A program made the translations under genes and the position numbers. 64,000 nucleotides of DNA from CAYMCQ01 sp964389025 (GTDB lineage Bacteria; Verrucomicrobiota; Verrucomicrobiia; Limisphaerales; CAYMCQ01), in assembly GCA_964389025.1 (NCBI GenBank), contig CAYMCQ010000006.1, positions 21,380-85,379 of the forward strand, in the 5' to 3' direction. Under the pieces are notes generated by a model. That model saw only the letters and a list, made by a program, of their open reading frames with translations, was not told the DNA's origin and did no database searches. Positions 1 to 8,479 of the stretch are shown one piece after another (the first letter of the stretch is position 1; each line of letters opens with the position of its first letter).

Positions 1-931
1 TGGCGACTTTCGCGCGGGTCTGAACTTTATAGTCAAGCTGATGGTTTTCGGGCGAAGAAACAATTTGCGGGGTCGCGAGCGCTGATTTTCGCGATTTGTT
101 ACGACCGAGCGCGCTATCGCCCTGTCCGGGAGATGATCGTCTTTGCAGTTGTTGATCGATCCAATCGCATACTTTTCTGTGCGCGACATTACTCTCGGGA
201 TGGAGTTGGACCAGCGCCTTCGTGTGCCGAACCACCTCGTTCAGCGGCACGTCGCTGGGAGGCGGTCCGCTCCGAGGGATAAATGGCCGGAGTCGTCTCA
301 ATGAACCGAAACTTTCGGGCGGCTTGAAGCCCTTGATGTGTTTTGCGAATTCACCGCGTACCACTCCGAATCCGACAATTTCAGGTTTGAAACGGTGACG
401 CCTCGCAAGCAACACGACATCTTCGGGCTTTATTCCCCGCTTCGTTTTACCAGCGAACTTGGGGCCGATTTGGCCGTGGCCCCAATCATCTGGATACCAT
501 CCCATGAAAGCCGCGCCCGCACTGACCGATGCTTGTCTCCACTCGGCGACGGTTGCTTCGTTGTTCCTCACGTTTGGCGAAACGACCCAATAGGACCTTT
601 TGGAATTCCTGGCAATTGTTGCGCCGTAACCAAACTCGGTCAGTCTGTCGCGAGCTGTTGCAAGCTCATCTTCGGTGAAAAGGTTGTTCCAAGGTGATTG
701 GAGCGCCACCGCTTCAACCGACAAATCGAGACGGCGATGAGTCAGTAAACGCTCGAAACCTGCGGTTACTTTGGAGGGGCGCAGCCAATGTTTCGCGGCT
801 GTCAGACCGCCATCACGAATGATTTTTTGCCGAAATCGGTAAGCTGGATAGCCGATTTGCGTCTTGGCGTCCTCGTAAATCTTCAGCGCGCGTTCCGTAA
901 ACGCGTCGGCAAGGGAAAGCTTTCCATTCAT
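1..931 (-). CDS. EVE/PUA-like protein of the defence cluster, C-terminus cut by window edge
   Basis: Reading the minus strand gives an uninterrupted frame of 310 codons from ATG at 931 to the window edge, so the protein is incomplete. It follows the res gene in the same frame, after its TGA at 992-994. In-frame GTG at 934 and TTG near 965 are alternative starts; the TTG is preceded by a GGGGGGA stretch. Residues 1-105 look like the N-terminal region often found in front of HNH or similar nucleases (motif LTAAKHWL, then LDLSVEAV and LFTEDELATAR). Residues 115-200 (SYWVVSPNV ... IKPEDVVLLARRH ... IVGFGVVRGEF) resemble an EVE/PUA-like fold, which reads modified bases in known restriction proteins. 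A nuclease domain could lie beyond the edge. The function is inferred from shape and position only. Confidence 0.6.
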   Translation of the reverse strand, partial: MNGKLSLADAFTERALKIYEDAKTQIGYPAYRFRQKIIRDGGLTAAKHWLRPSKVTAGFERLLTHRRLDLSVEAVALQSPWNNLFTEDELATARDRLTEFGYGATIARNSKRSYWVVSPNVRNNEATVAEWRQASVSAGAAFMGWYPDDWGHGQIGPKFAGKTKRGIKPEDVVLLARRHRFKPEIVGFGVVRGEFAKHIKGFKPPESFGSLRRLRPFIPRSGPPPSDVPLNEVVRHTKALVQLHPESNVAHRKVCDWIDQQLQRRSSPGQGDSALGRNKSRKSALATPQIVSSPENHQLDYKVQTRAKVA

Positions 932-991
932 CACTGCTGGTGAATCTGAATCCGTGAACAAAAGTCCCCCCGGCTGACCACTCTGTCTCGG

Positions 992-3682
992 TCAACTGAC
1001 GGCGTACTGTGCCGCCAGTCGTTCCAAAGTCATATTCTCAAGCACCACGTCGTGGGGAATAAGCACGTACTTCCACGGCTTGCCCTCGTACGTTTTCGCA
1101 TGAGTGCTCGCATGGTTGCACCACTTCGCGGCAGCGTCACGCTTTGCGACAACTTTGGCATCGTCCATTTCGCTGTCCGCTTTTGACTCCAATAGATAAA
1201 TGGCTCTCTCCGTTTCTGCCACGAAATCAGGTTGGTATTCAGGATGGTCAGCGCCGTGCTTGTAATAAATCTGGAACTGCCCTCTCGCCGGTTTGAACCA
1301 CCGTTGCGAATCCCGCTCCAGAATCATGGCCAATCTACGTTCCGTGTCCGACTGGAACTTCTGAACCGTGTAAAGGCATCGCTGGAATCCGCCGAAAAGG
1401 TGCTTTGCGATCTTTCGTTTCTCCGGCGGCGCTTTGCGGAAATCGAGCGGCGGTTCTGTCGCGGATGCTGTGTAGGCGCTTGGTTTGAGTTCGGTGAATC
1501 CCTTGCTGATTTTCACTTCGTAACCGACTGCTTCCTCCCAGTAGTGATCCTGCATCTGCACGTGGATGAACCGCGAGAGCTCCCGCTGGTGGAAGCGAAG
1601 CACTTTGCGCGTATCGTCTTCAGACAAGTAACCCCGGAGATGCTGGACGACTTGCGATGCCAGATCGTACAACAAGTCTGCGTGGTCGTCGTACGAAATG
1701 TCGTCGAAGTCCATCAGCCCGGCGACCACGTAGTCCTCCAGTCGCTCTTCTTCAATACCGCCCCGGCCGAGGCCCAAAACCTCCAATTGATGTGTCCGCA
1801 GATGTTTGATCCACAGCTCCTCTGACGGCGGTTGATAATTGATCGAACTCAGATCCAACTTGAAGGGCTTGAACCCACAGCGCACTTCTCCTTTCGGAAC
1901 AACAAGAATTCTGGGAATGTTGATCGTCTGCTGCACGACGATCTCCGTTGTCTTTGCGACGACAGCCGCGAGGTCGGGCGGTTTCGCCACGCCTTCAATC
2001 TCCAATTGAGCCGGACGGTATTGAGCAGCAACTTCTTTCAGAACTTCGGCCTGGACTTCCGGGTGTTGCAGATACGTGACGCTCGGTAGTTTCTGCGGCT
2101 GGTTCTCAAGCTTACGGATCACTTCGTAAGCAATTTGAGCAACGCGCTGTTCCTCCTTGTTGTCGAATGCAGGCGGACCGCTGGGTGCGATCACCTGGGT
2201 AACAGCCGTTGCCTGTTCCGGCTGGATGCCCAGCCTGCTGGCCAGTTGCGATTGTGAAACCACGGTGACCGTTCTTTCTCCAAGCTGGTCAGGCTCAAGA
2301 ATCACTTTCTGAAGGTGGATCAGCGAGCCGGGTTTGTTGGCCTCATCAATGATTTCCTGGAATTTGTCGTGCGCGACGATGTTCAAACGGTCAACCGCCG
2401 TGACACCGGTTCGCCGTCCGTAAGGCAGGCGCAAGCCACGGCCAATGGACTGTTCAATCAGAATGCGCGCATTGGCCGCCCGCAACGGGACAATTGTGTA
2501 GAGATTCGTCACGTCCCAGCCCTCCTTCAGCATGTTGACGTGAATCACGATCTCCGTCGGTTCGTCGCTGTGCTCGACCTTGAGCAGCCGCGCTACCATC
2601 TCATCTTCCTCAGTGCCGGTCTTGCTGGAATCCACTTGGATCACCTTGTCCTTGTAGCGCCCGCCAAAGAATTCTTCCGATTGGATCAGCTTGAGCAACG
2701 ACCCGGCGTGCGTGATGTCCCGCGCGATGACGAGCAAGAACGGCTTCACAATCTGGTTTCCCGATTCGCGCGCGTAAGTTTCCAATTCCACCTTCACGCT
2801 TTCGTGGAGTCGCAAGCCGTCTTCCAGCTTCAACCGCTCGATTTCCTCGGCCGACATTCCAGCCGGTTTGAAATCCTTGCGCGTCACAACCGCGGGTTCT
2901 TTCACAAAACCGTCTTCCATCGCCCGGCCCAGCGGATAATCCAGAATAACGTTCTTGAACTGCACCGCGCCCTTGTTCGTTTCGATGAATGGCGTTGCGG
3001 TCAACTCCAGCCCAAGCACCGGTTTCAATTCATTGATCGCGCGCACGCCAGCAGAAGCGCGATAGCGATGCGACTCGTCCATGATGAGCACGAGGTCCGG
3101 CAATCCGGCCAAGTACTCGAAATAACTCTCGCCGATGTATTCCGAGAGGCGTTTGATACGTGGCGACTTTCCGCCGCGCACTTCGGAATTGATCTTCGAG
3201 ATGTTAAAGACGTTCACCTTGCAGCGCAGCACCTGGTCGAACAGCGTGCCGGCCTTTGCTTCGTAATTGTCGCCGGTGATAATCTCCGGCTTGTCCACCG
3301 CAAATTCGGCAATGCCTTTGAAAACGTACTTGGGATGATTCGGCTCGGAGAATTCCCTCTGGAGCTTGTCGTAAATGGTCAGGTTTGGTGCGAGCACGAA
3401 GAAATTGTTAATCCCGTGCGCCAGGTGCAGATAACTGATAAACGCCCCCATCAGCCGTGTCTTGCCAACGCCAGTGGCCAGGGCGAAACAGACCGAAGGA
3501 AATTCACGCTCGAAATCCGTGACCGTCGGGAATTCAGCCCGAATCGCATCCAGCGCCGCTTGAACATCCGCGCCCTTCTGCGGCGGAACGATCTCCGTCA
3601 GACGGTCGAGAATCTCCAGCGAGCGCCGTTGCGGCAGGCGCAAACTCAAGCGACCGGCGATGGCATTGACGTGGCGATTCAT
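992..3682 (-). CDS. res: Type III restriction enzyme, Res subunit (helicase-nuclease)
   Basis: At 896 residues this is a superfamily 2 helicase fused to a nuclease, the DNA-translocating and cleaving subunit of a type III restriction-modification system. Walker A is ATGVGKTR at residues 69-76 and the DExH box is DESH at 202-205. The second RecA-like lobe includes IEQSIGRGLRLP. The C-terminal PD-(D/E)XK site is visible as PDF at 818-820 and ESK at 832-834, so both activities look intact. It starts 6 nt after the stop of the AbiD/F-like gene. That gene lies between res and mod, whereas in classic type III loci mod and res are adjacent. The Res subunit would act with the Mod protein encoded at 4790-6418. 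Confidence 0.93.
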   Translation of the reverse strand: MNRHVNAIAGRLSLRLPQRRSLEILDRLTEIVPPQKGADVQAALDAIRAEFPTVTDFEREFPSVCFALATGVGKTRLMGAFISYLHLAHGINNFFVLAPNLTIYDKLQREFSEPNHPKYVFKGIAEFAVDKPEIITGDNYEAKAGTLFDQVLRCKVNVFNISKINSEVRGGKSPRIKRLSEYIGESYFEYLAGLPDLVLIMDESHRYRASAGVRAINELKPVLGLELTATPFIETNKGAVQFKNVILDYPLGRAMEDGFVKEPAVVTRKDFKPAGMSAEEIERLKLEDGLRLHESVKVELETYARESGNQIVKPFLLVIARDITHAGSLLKLIQSEEFFGGRYKDKVIQVDSSKTGTEEDEMVARLLKVEHSDEPTEIVIHVNMLKEGWDVTNLYTIVPLRAANARILIEQSIGRGLRLPYGRRTGVTAVDRLNIVAHDKFQEIIDEANKPGSLIHLQKVILEPDQLGERTVTVVSQSQLASRLGIQPEQATAVTQVIAPSGPPAFDNKEEQRVAQIAYEVIRKLENQPQKLPSVTYLQHPEVQAEVLKEVAAQYRPAQLEIEGVAKPPDLAAVVAKTTEIVVQQTINIPRILVVPKGEVRCGFKPFKLDLSSINYQPPSEELWIKHLRTHQLEVLGLGRGGIEEERLEDYVVAGLMDFDDISYDDHADLLYDLASQVVQHLRGYLSEDDTRKVLRFHQRELSRFIHVQMQDHYWEEAVGYEVKISKGFTELKPSAYTASATEPPLDFRKAPPEKRKIAKHLFGGFQRCLYTVQKFQSDTERRLAMILERDSQRWFKPARGQFQIYYKHGADHPEYQPDFVAETERAIYLLESKADSEMDDAKVVAKRDAAAKWCNHASTHAKTYEGKPWKYVLIPHDVVLENMTLERLAAQYAVS

Positions 3683-3688
3683 TCTATT

Positions 3689-4582
3689 TCATTTCCAAAT
3701 TGGCGACGTTTCCCAGTTTGCGGGAAAGCCCGCGAGATTGAGGGGAATGTCGGTGTAGCTTTTCAGCAATCCTCGCAGGCGGTCGGCCCATCGGCTCTGC
3801 GGCGCAACTTTTCGCAAGAGCCACATCAAGAGGGTGAGCACCGCAAAGACCCTGCGGTTATCTGCGGTCACCGGCACATGCCACTCCGGCGCGTGCTTCC
3901 GGTCGGGAATCAGCGGGCGGATTCCCAATTCGCGATTCCACAAGCGCGAATGATGGGCGCACAGATTGCGGATGTAGTTCAGGCAAAAGAGCCAGCTTTG
4001 CAGCACGCTTGCCGGCAAACCGAGACAATTCGAAAGTTGCTTCTGCTCGGCCAGGTGCAGGTAACGATAGAACGTAAACAATGCTCCGAAGCTCGCCACC
4101 TCCGCGGTCATCCAAAGGGGCAGACCCGGTTCGCTCGTGTATTTGGCGCGGTAGTGTGCGACGAACAGTTCCCGACTCCGTTTCATTGCTTCGTCAATCT
4201 CGTCCACCATTCGGTGATGATCCGCGCCGGCAAATTCCGGGCGGAAGTTCCGGTCGTCGCGATAGCCAAACGGCCCGTACCGCCGCGCGTGTTGTTCCAC
4301 CATCAACGTCCGCAGAACGGCGATTTCCACGCGCTCAATTGCGTCCATCACCAGCAACCGCAACTGCCGGTCGAACGTGTAACGCCGCCACACTTTGTCC
4401 AACGTGATGCCGGGAACGAATGTGTCATCCGCGCGCTTGAAGGGATGCCAGTAGGCGCTCAGCCGGTAATAACTGACCCGGCTCAACGTTTCAATCAACC
4501 GGGTGCGGTCGGCCTGGAAGCCGCGTTTCAGCAGCAGGTCTGCTTGTTGCTCGAAGGAAAGCGCGGGCTTGTTATACTTCAC
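3689..4582 (-). CDS. Abi-family (AbiD/AbiF, Abi_2) HEPN protein
   Basis: This is a 297-residue protein of the Abi_2 family, whose members include lactococcal AbiD and AbiF abortive-infection proteins. I chose the GTG at 4580-4582 because GGAGG stands 6 nt upstream and the family similarity begins there (KYNKPALSFEQQADLL, then SYYRLSAYWHPF). The motif RNLCAHHSRLWNR at residues 205-217 contains R-x4-H (R205, H210), the pattern of HEPN ribonucleases, so RNA cleavage on infection is the likely mode of action (inference). It sits between mod and res but has its own strong promoter-like region with two palindromes, suggesting expression apart from the restriction genes. An ATG 156 nt further upstream would run through that promoter and is unlikely. 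Confidence 0.9.
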   Translation of the reverse strand: MKYNKPALSFEQQADLLLKRGFQADRTRLIETLSRVSYYRLSAYWHPFKRADDTFVPGITLDKVWRRYTFDRQLRLLVMDAIERVEIAVLRTLMVEQHARRYGPFGYRDDRNFRPEFAGADHHRMVDEIDEAMKRSRELFVAHYRAKYTSEPGLPLWMTAEVASFGALFTFYRYLHLAEQKQLSNCLGLPASVLQSWLFCLNYIRNLCAHHSRLWNRELGIRPLIPDRKHAPEWHVPVTADNRRVFAVLTLLMWLLRKVAPQSRWADRLRGLLKSYTDIPLNLAGFPANWETSPIWK

Positions 4583-4670
4583 GCGGGCCTCCTTCGCTGA
4601 TTCGGGCAATAAAAAACCCGCCACATTTGAGCTTGGCTTTCGCCAGAGGCTTGGCAGGTATGCTGCGAGG

Positions 4671-4720
4671 AAGATCACATAAGCGCTTATGCGTGTCAAT
4701 ACCCAAGCGCTTGCGTATTG
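4671..4720 (-). promoter_or_regulatory. Promoter with two AAGCGCTT operator palindromes before the Abi gene
   Basis: On the minus strand a perfect TTGACA -35 box (4694-4699) is followed after 17 nt by GATCTT (4671-4676), a weak -10. Two palindromes share the core AAGCGCTT: one of 14 nt at 4678-4691, perfect and lying in the spacer, and one of 24 nt at 4697-4720 with arms CAATAC/GTATTG, overlapping the -35 box. Their centres are 24 bp apart. This is the layout of a repressor-controlled promoter; the repressor is not identified. Confidence 0.6.
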
Positions 4721-4789
4721 CGCCGCCGCTCTGGACAACGAGCCGACTCCTCAAGCTTCTGCGCGCCAAAGACCTTTTGTTCCCGGCGC

Positions 4790-6418
4790 TCATTTGCCCA
4801 CCTCCGCTGGAAATAGAACTTGTTGCCCCTTCGGGGGCGGCGCTTTGGGCAGATTTTCGACCTGCAACGAATAATCATCATGCCCCCACTCGCAACGGGA
4901 CATGACGGTCTTCGGAATCTTCTTCACGGTCAGATTCGGATAACGATCCGCCTTTCCGCGGAACGCGGCGCAGAGCACCAGCAAGGTGCGCTCAGTGCCC
5001 ACTTCATCGCTCAATTGTGCCAGTTGATCTCCGTTCAAGTTCTGCGTCGTCACGTAAATGAAATCGCGCTCCGTGGAATGGCCGTGCTGCCAATAAACCG
5101 TGTCGCTTGGCGCGAAGGTGAAACCCTCCAGCTTGCACACCGCCTCGGCCAGCATGGGCGCGTTGAATTCTTTGCTGATGACCCAATTGCCCCACTTATC
5201 CTGCGTCAGCAGCGACGGCGCGAGGCGGTAATAGCGGAATCCTCCACCGCCCTTCCAAGCCGCCGCTTCTGTGATGCCGCCAGGGTCTGCTCCATCAATT
5301 ACCTTCCTGAGCCGGGGAATGATGTGCGTGTGGCAATGTTCGCCCAACTCCACCATGATCCAGCGCCGGCCCATCTTGTGCGCGACCGCACCCGTTGTTC
5401 CCGAGCCAGCGAACGAGTCGAGCACCCAGTCGCTGGGATTTGTCGCGATATTCACGATTCGCTCAATAAGACGTTCCGGCTTCGGAGTGTCGAACGCGTC
5501 AACTTTGCCGAACAATCCATGGATCTCCTTCTTTGCTTCATCGGTGTGGCCAACTTCCTCGCTCGGCCACCATGTCCACGGCACCATACCTTCCACTTCC
5601 GTAAGGTAGCGAATAACATTCGGCTGGGAATTTCCGTCCTTGCCAAACCAAATCCTCCCTTCGTTCTTCAATTTCAAGAACTCAGGCTCAATCATACTCC
5701 AACAACGACCCTCGGGAGGACGGTGAACAACGCCCGTGGGCGTGGTAATCGAGTACATTTGGTTTGTACGAAATCCCTGCGCCGTCATCGGAATCCCGCG
5801 CCATCGACCATGCGGATCATTGTTCGGATTCTTGTAAATCTTCGCTTGTTCTTCTGTGATTGGAACCCGGTTCCGCGCCGCTTTGAAATGATCAGGGGAC
5901 TTAGCGTACATCACGATGTATTCATGTACGTCTCCGATGGCTTCCCGATTCTCGCGTGAATATCTTTTCTGCCAGACGTTGGTCGCAATGAAGTTCGCTC
6001 GCCCACAAATCTCGTCCATCAGGACTCGGAGATACGGCATCTCGTAATCGTCGATGGAAACCCAAAGCGATCCGTCGATAGTCAGTAAGCGCCAGAGAAC
6101 ATCGAGGCGCTCCCGGATAAGCGAAAGCCAGATCGAGTGTTCGATGCCGTCGTCGTAGTGAGTAAATGCAGCGCCAGTGTTATAGGGCGGATCAATGTAG
6201 ATGCACTTGATCTTGCCGGTGAACTCCTGTTCGAGCGCCTTGAGGGCAAGGAGATTGTCACCAAAGATGAGCCGGTTGTCGAAAAGGTCCGTGTCTGTGA
6301 CCCGTTGCGGCGCATGATACGACTTTTCCGGGTCTTCCAGCAAAATGCGCGGCTCAAGCCTGGGCCGGTTCTCCTTCCCAATCCACGTCAGTTCCAGTTT
6401 TTGTTTCTTTGAATTCAT
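4790..6418 (-). CDS. mod: Type III DNA adenine methyltransferase (Mod)
   Basis: This 542-residue site-specific DNA methyltransferase would protect host DNA and give sequence specificity to the type III complex. Motif IV is DPPY at residues 76-79 (in IDPPYNTG) and the SAM-binding motif I, FAGSGTTG, is at 336-343. That order, with the DPPY motif first, is the beta class of N6-adenine enzymes, as in EcoP1/EcoP15 Mod. The region between (about 150-300) would hold the target recognition domain. The start ATG overlaps the stop of the GHKL ATPase gene by 4 nt (ATGA), so the two are translationally coupled. Both catalytic motifs look intact. Confidence 0.93.
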   Translation of the reverse strand: MNSKKQKLELTWIGKENRPRLEPRILLEDPEKSYHAPQRVTDTDLFDNRLIFGDNLLALKALEQEFTGKIKCIYIDPPYNTGAAFTHYDDGIEHSIWLSLIRERLDVLWRLLTIDGSLWVSIDDYEMPYLRVLMDEICGRANFIATNVWQKRYSRENREAIGDVHEYIVMYAKSPDHFKAARNRVPITEEQAKIYKNPNNDPHGRWRGIPMTAQGFRTNQMYSITTPTGVVHRPPEGRCWSMIEPEFLKLKNEGRIWFGKDGNSQPNVIRYLTEVEGMVPWTWWPSEEVGHTDEAKKEIHGLFGKVDAFDTPKPERLIERIVNIATNPSDWVLDSFAGSGTTGAVAHKMGRRWIMVELGEHCHTHIIPRLRKVIDGADPGGITEAAAWKGGGGFRYYRLAPSLLTQDKWGNWVISKEFNAPMLAEAVCKLEGFTFAPSDTVYWQHGHSTERDFIYVTTQNLNGDQLAQLSDEVGTERTLLVLCAAFRGKADRYPNLTVKKIPKTVMSRCEWGHDDYSLQVENLPKAPPPKGQQVLFPAEVGK

Positions 6419-8370
6419 TCAGGCGCGGTTGTGGGCAAATCCATCACTTGCTGGCTGAGCAATTGGTCCAGCACTTTTGAACGGCTACCCTGCGACACTG
6501 CCGCATAGCGATCTTCGAGGCGCTCTTTGAGTTTGAAGAGGCGTTTCGTTGCGGTTTGCGTCAACGTGGAATAGCAGATGCCCTTGACTGTGGCGTGGTC
6601 AACGTCGTTCGATCGAAGTGTTTTTTCGAGCGAGGCAGCCGAGTCCACACGACTGCCGATCACAAAACTGTGCGTAAAGAAGTGGCCGGTGATGCAACCG
6701 CAGTTGCGAATGGCGTCAATGTATTCCTCCGCCTGGCCCAACTCCTTGCGACCAATTTGCGAGTCGCCTTTCTTCAATTCCAGCAATAAGACCTTTTTGA
6801 TTTGCGCCAAGCCATCTCGAGAATCAATTTCCTCCAAGGCAACCGCACTGAAAGTCGAGTCGGCCAGAAGGAGCAAATCAGCCCGCTTGCGCCAATTGGG
6901 GTAGTCTTGCGGAGAACTCTGAACCTTGAATACGGCATTGACCGCATTCTTCAGGCTCAGGTTTGAGGCGTACTCGTTGGTCTCGAATTCCGCACCAAAC
7001 AACCACCGCGCGTCCGTGACTAGGGGATGGAGTGTGTGCAACTCGTCGGTATCCTTCCTGCCGGCCAGAAGTTCAATCGCCCTGACGGTCGCGATGCGAT
7101 GGTCGATTTCCTCCAATACCGTCAGGGCATCTTGCGCGGACCAGTCTGACAAAAGTTTGTCCAGTGCTTCCACATCATCACTCGGCAACGCCGAGAGTTT
7201 TTCCAGCAAGCGCTGGCCGCTTTTCGTTTGCTGCAAATTGATGACTGCCTGAACTGCCGTGGAAAGGGATTCTGGTTTGATGGTCGGCTCACGTTCGACT
7301 ACCGCCTCGACGAACGAGGCGACCTCAATTCTCGCGGCCCCACTCAGCGGACGGATAGACTGCAAATTGTCCTCAAACGCCCGGCGCTTGGTTTCGTCAA
7401 CTTTCTCTCTGGAGAACTCCTGATATTTTGCCAACGCAAAATCATTGAGCACCTTGAACAAGGAATTCCTTCGCGCGCCTTTCTTGAACCCTGACCAATC
7501 GGGCTCAAGTTCCGGCTCCATGCAGTCGCACCGAACGAGAATGGTGAACCGGCGACCAAAAGTCGTGCGTGCGTCAATGGGGGCATAGCTGCCAATTGTC
7601 CAGCTTGGTTCGCCAACCAGACGGTTTTGAACCCAAAACGCGAACCCCTGCTTTTGTTTTGTCCGCGCGCTTTTCTGCGTATCAACCAACACGATTTCGA
7701 TCTCGCCACACTCGGGCACGGGGAGCTTGACGGGTTCGTCAGCGCCTGGATGCGACGCGAGAGAAAGAGCAACACCGTTCACCGAGACTACAAAGCGGGG
7801 ATCATGAATAAAACGACCGGAAATGGTTTCTCGGATTGAATCGGAATCCGGGAGATTGCGTTGTACCTCCGCTTCGATTGCAGTTCCAAAACCGTCGCCA
7901 TTGCCGGTCTTCTCCGAGCGAATGATAAAGGGATGAGCCCCGCTGGATAGTTCAACGGCAAACTCTGACTGAGTCCCACCCTTCCTTGTCCCAACAGTGT
8001 AATTGTCGGCGAAGCAAAACATGCCATGCCGCCCGATTCCATTGCGCCCATAGGCTCGCCTTTTACCAACGTCCGCGCCCGCTGGAAACTCAACTTCGAG
8101 ACCCTGGTGCTTTTGCCGATTGTATCCCAGCTTCATCCATCGCTGTTTGAACTCCTCGGGCGTCATGCCAACGCCGTTATCCGTGACTCGAATCGGTCCA
8201 CCCGATTGAGTCGGTATATCAATGTTGACCTTCGTTGCACCCGCATCCCATGCGTTTGCCACAAGCTCTGTGAGAGCGTATTCGGCATCACGGACGATGT
8301 TGCCGAGGCTCCTGATCAGGTAGTCATCCTCGAACAACGACCCTTGGATGAATTGTTGCGGCGAGATCAT
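6415..8370 (-). CDS. GHKL (Hsp90/MutL-like) ATPase of the defence cluster
   Basis: The protein has a Bergerat-fold ATPase domain in residues 1-200: the N-box reads ELVANAWDAGA (35-45), the G1 box DNGVGM (64-69) and the G2 box GRNGIGRHG (108-116). The remaining 450 residues match nothing I recognise. GHKL ATPases of this size occur in MORC-like, MutL-like and several phage-defence proteins. The start at 8370 (651 residues) has AACGGAGG 10 nt upstream; an ATG-equivalent start 45 nt earlier (8415) is possible. The stop overlaps the mod start, so it is likely expressed and functionally linked with the methyltransferase. Function in restriction is inferred from context only. Confidence 0.8.
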   Translation of the reverse strand: MISPQQFIQGSLFEDDYLIRSLGNIVRDAEYALTELVANAWDAGATKVNIDIPTQSGGPIRVTDNGVGMTPEEFKQRWMKLGYNRQKHQGLEVEFPAGADVGKRRAYGRNGIGRHGMFCFADNYTVGTRKGGTQSEFAVELSSGAHPFIIRSEKTGNGDGFGTAIEAEVQRNLPDSDSIRETISGRFIHDPRFVVSVNGVALSLASHPGADEPVKLPVPECGEIEIVLVDTQKSARTKQKQGFAFWVQNRLVGEPSWTIGSYAPIDARTTFGRRFTILVRCDCMEPELEPDWSGFKKGARRNSLFKVLNDFALAKYQEFSREKVDETKRRAFEDNLQSIRPLSGAARIEVASFVEAVVEREPTIKPESLSTAVQAVINLQQTKSGQRLLEKLSALPSDDVEALDKLLSDWSAQDALTVLEEIDHRIATVRAIELLAGRKDTDELHTLHPLVTDARWLFGAEFETNEYASNLSLKNAVNAVFKVQSSPQDYPNWRKRADLLLLADSTFSAVALEEIDSRDGLAQIKKVLLLELKKGDSQIGRKELGQAEEYIDAIRNCGCITGHFFTHSFVIGSRVDSAASLEKTLRSNDVDHATVKGICYSTLTQTATKRLFKLKERLEDRYAAVSQGSRSKVLDQLLSQQVMDLPTTAPE

Positions 8371-8479
8371 TCGTGAAAAGCCTCCGTTCTCCAGACACTT
8401 CTTGGCGCTCCGCACGGCAATCCATCTCGGCTTTTCCGAGCCGTCATGGTTTTTAGGTTCCGGGTCTTCGTCACGCTCA

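Noticed and set aside
338..697. Plus-strand open frame of 119 codons
   Set aside because: It is antisense to the left-edge minus-strand gene, which has recognisable domain motifs and continuous coding to the window edge.
813..995. Minus-strand 60-codon frame overlapping the res stop
   Set aside because: A different frame of the same strand holds the real gene; this frame ends after 60 codons and shows no family motif.
2315..4600. Plus-strand open frame of 761 codons
   Set aside because: Antisense to res and the Abi gene; the long frame reflects codon bias of the minus-strand genes.
4572..4793. Minus-strand 73-codon frame across the Abi promoter
   Set aside because: It overlaps the operator palindromes and is out of frame with the Abi gene, whose GTG has a good ribosome-binding site.
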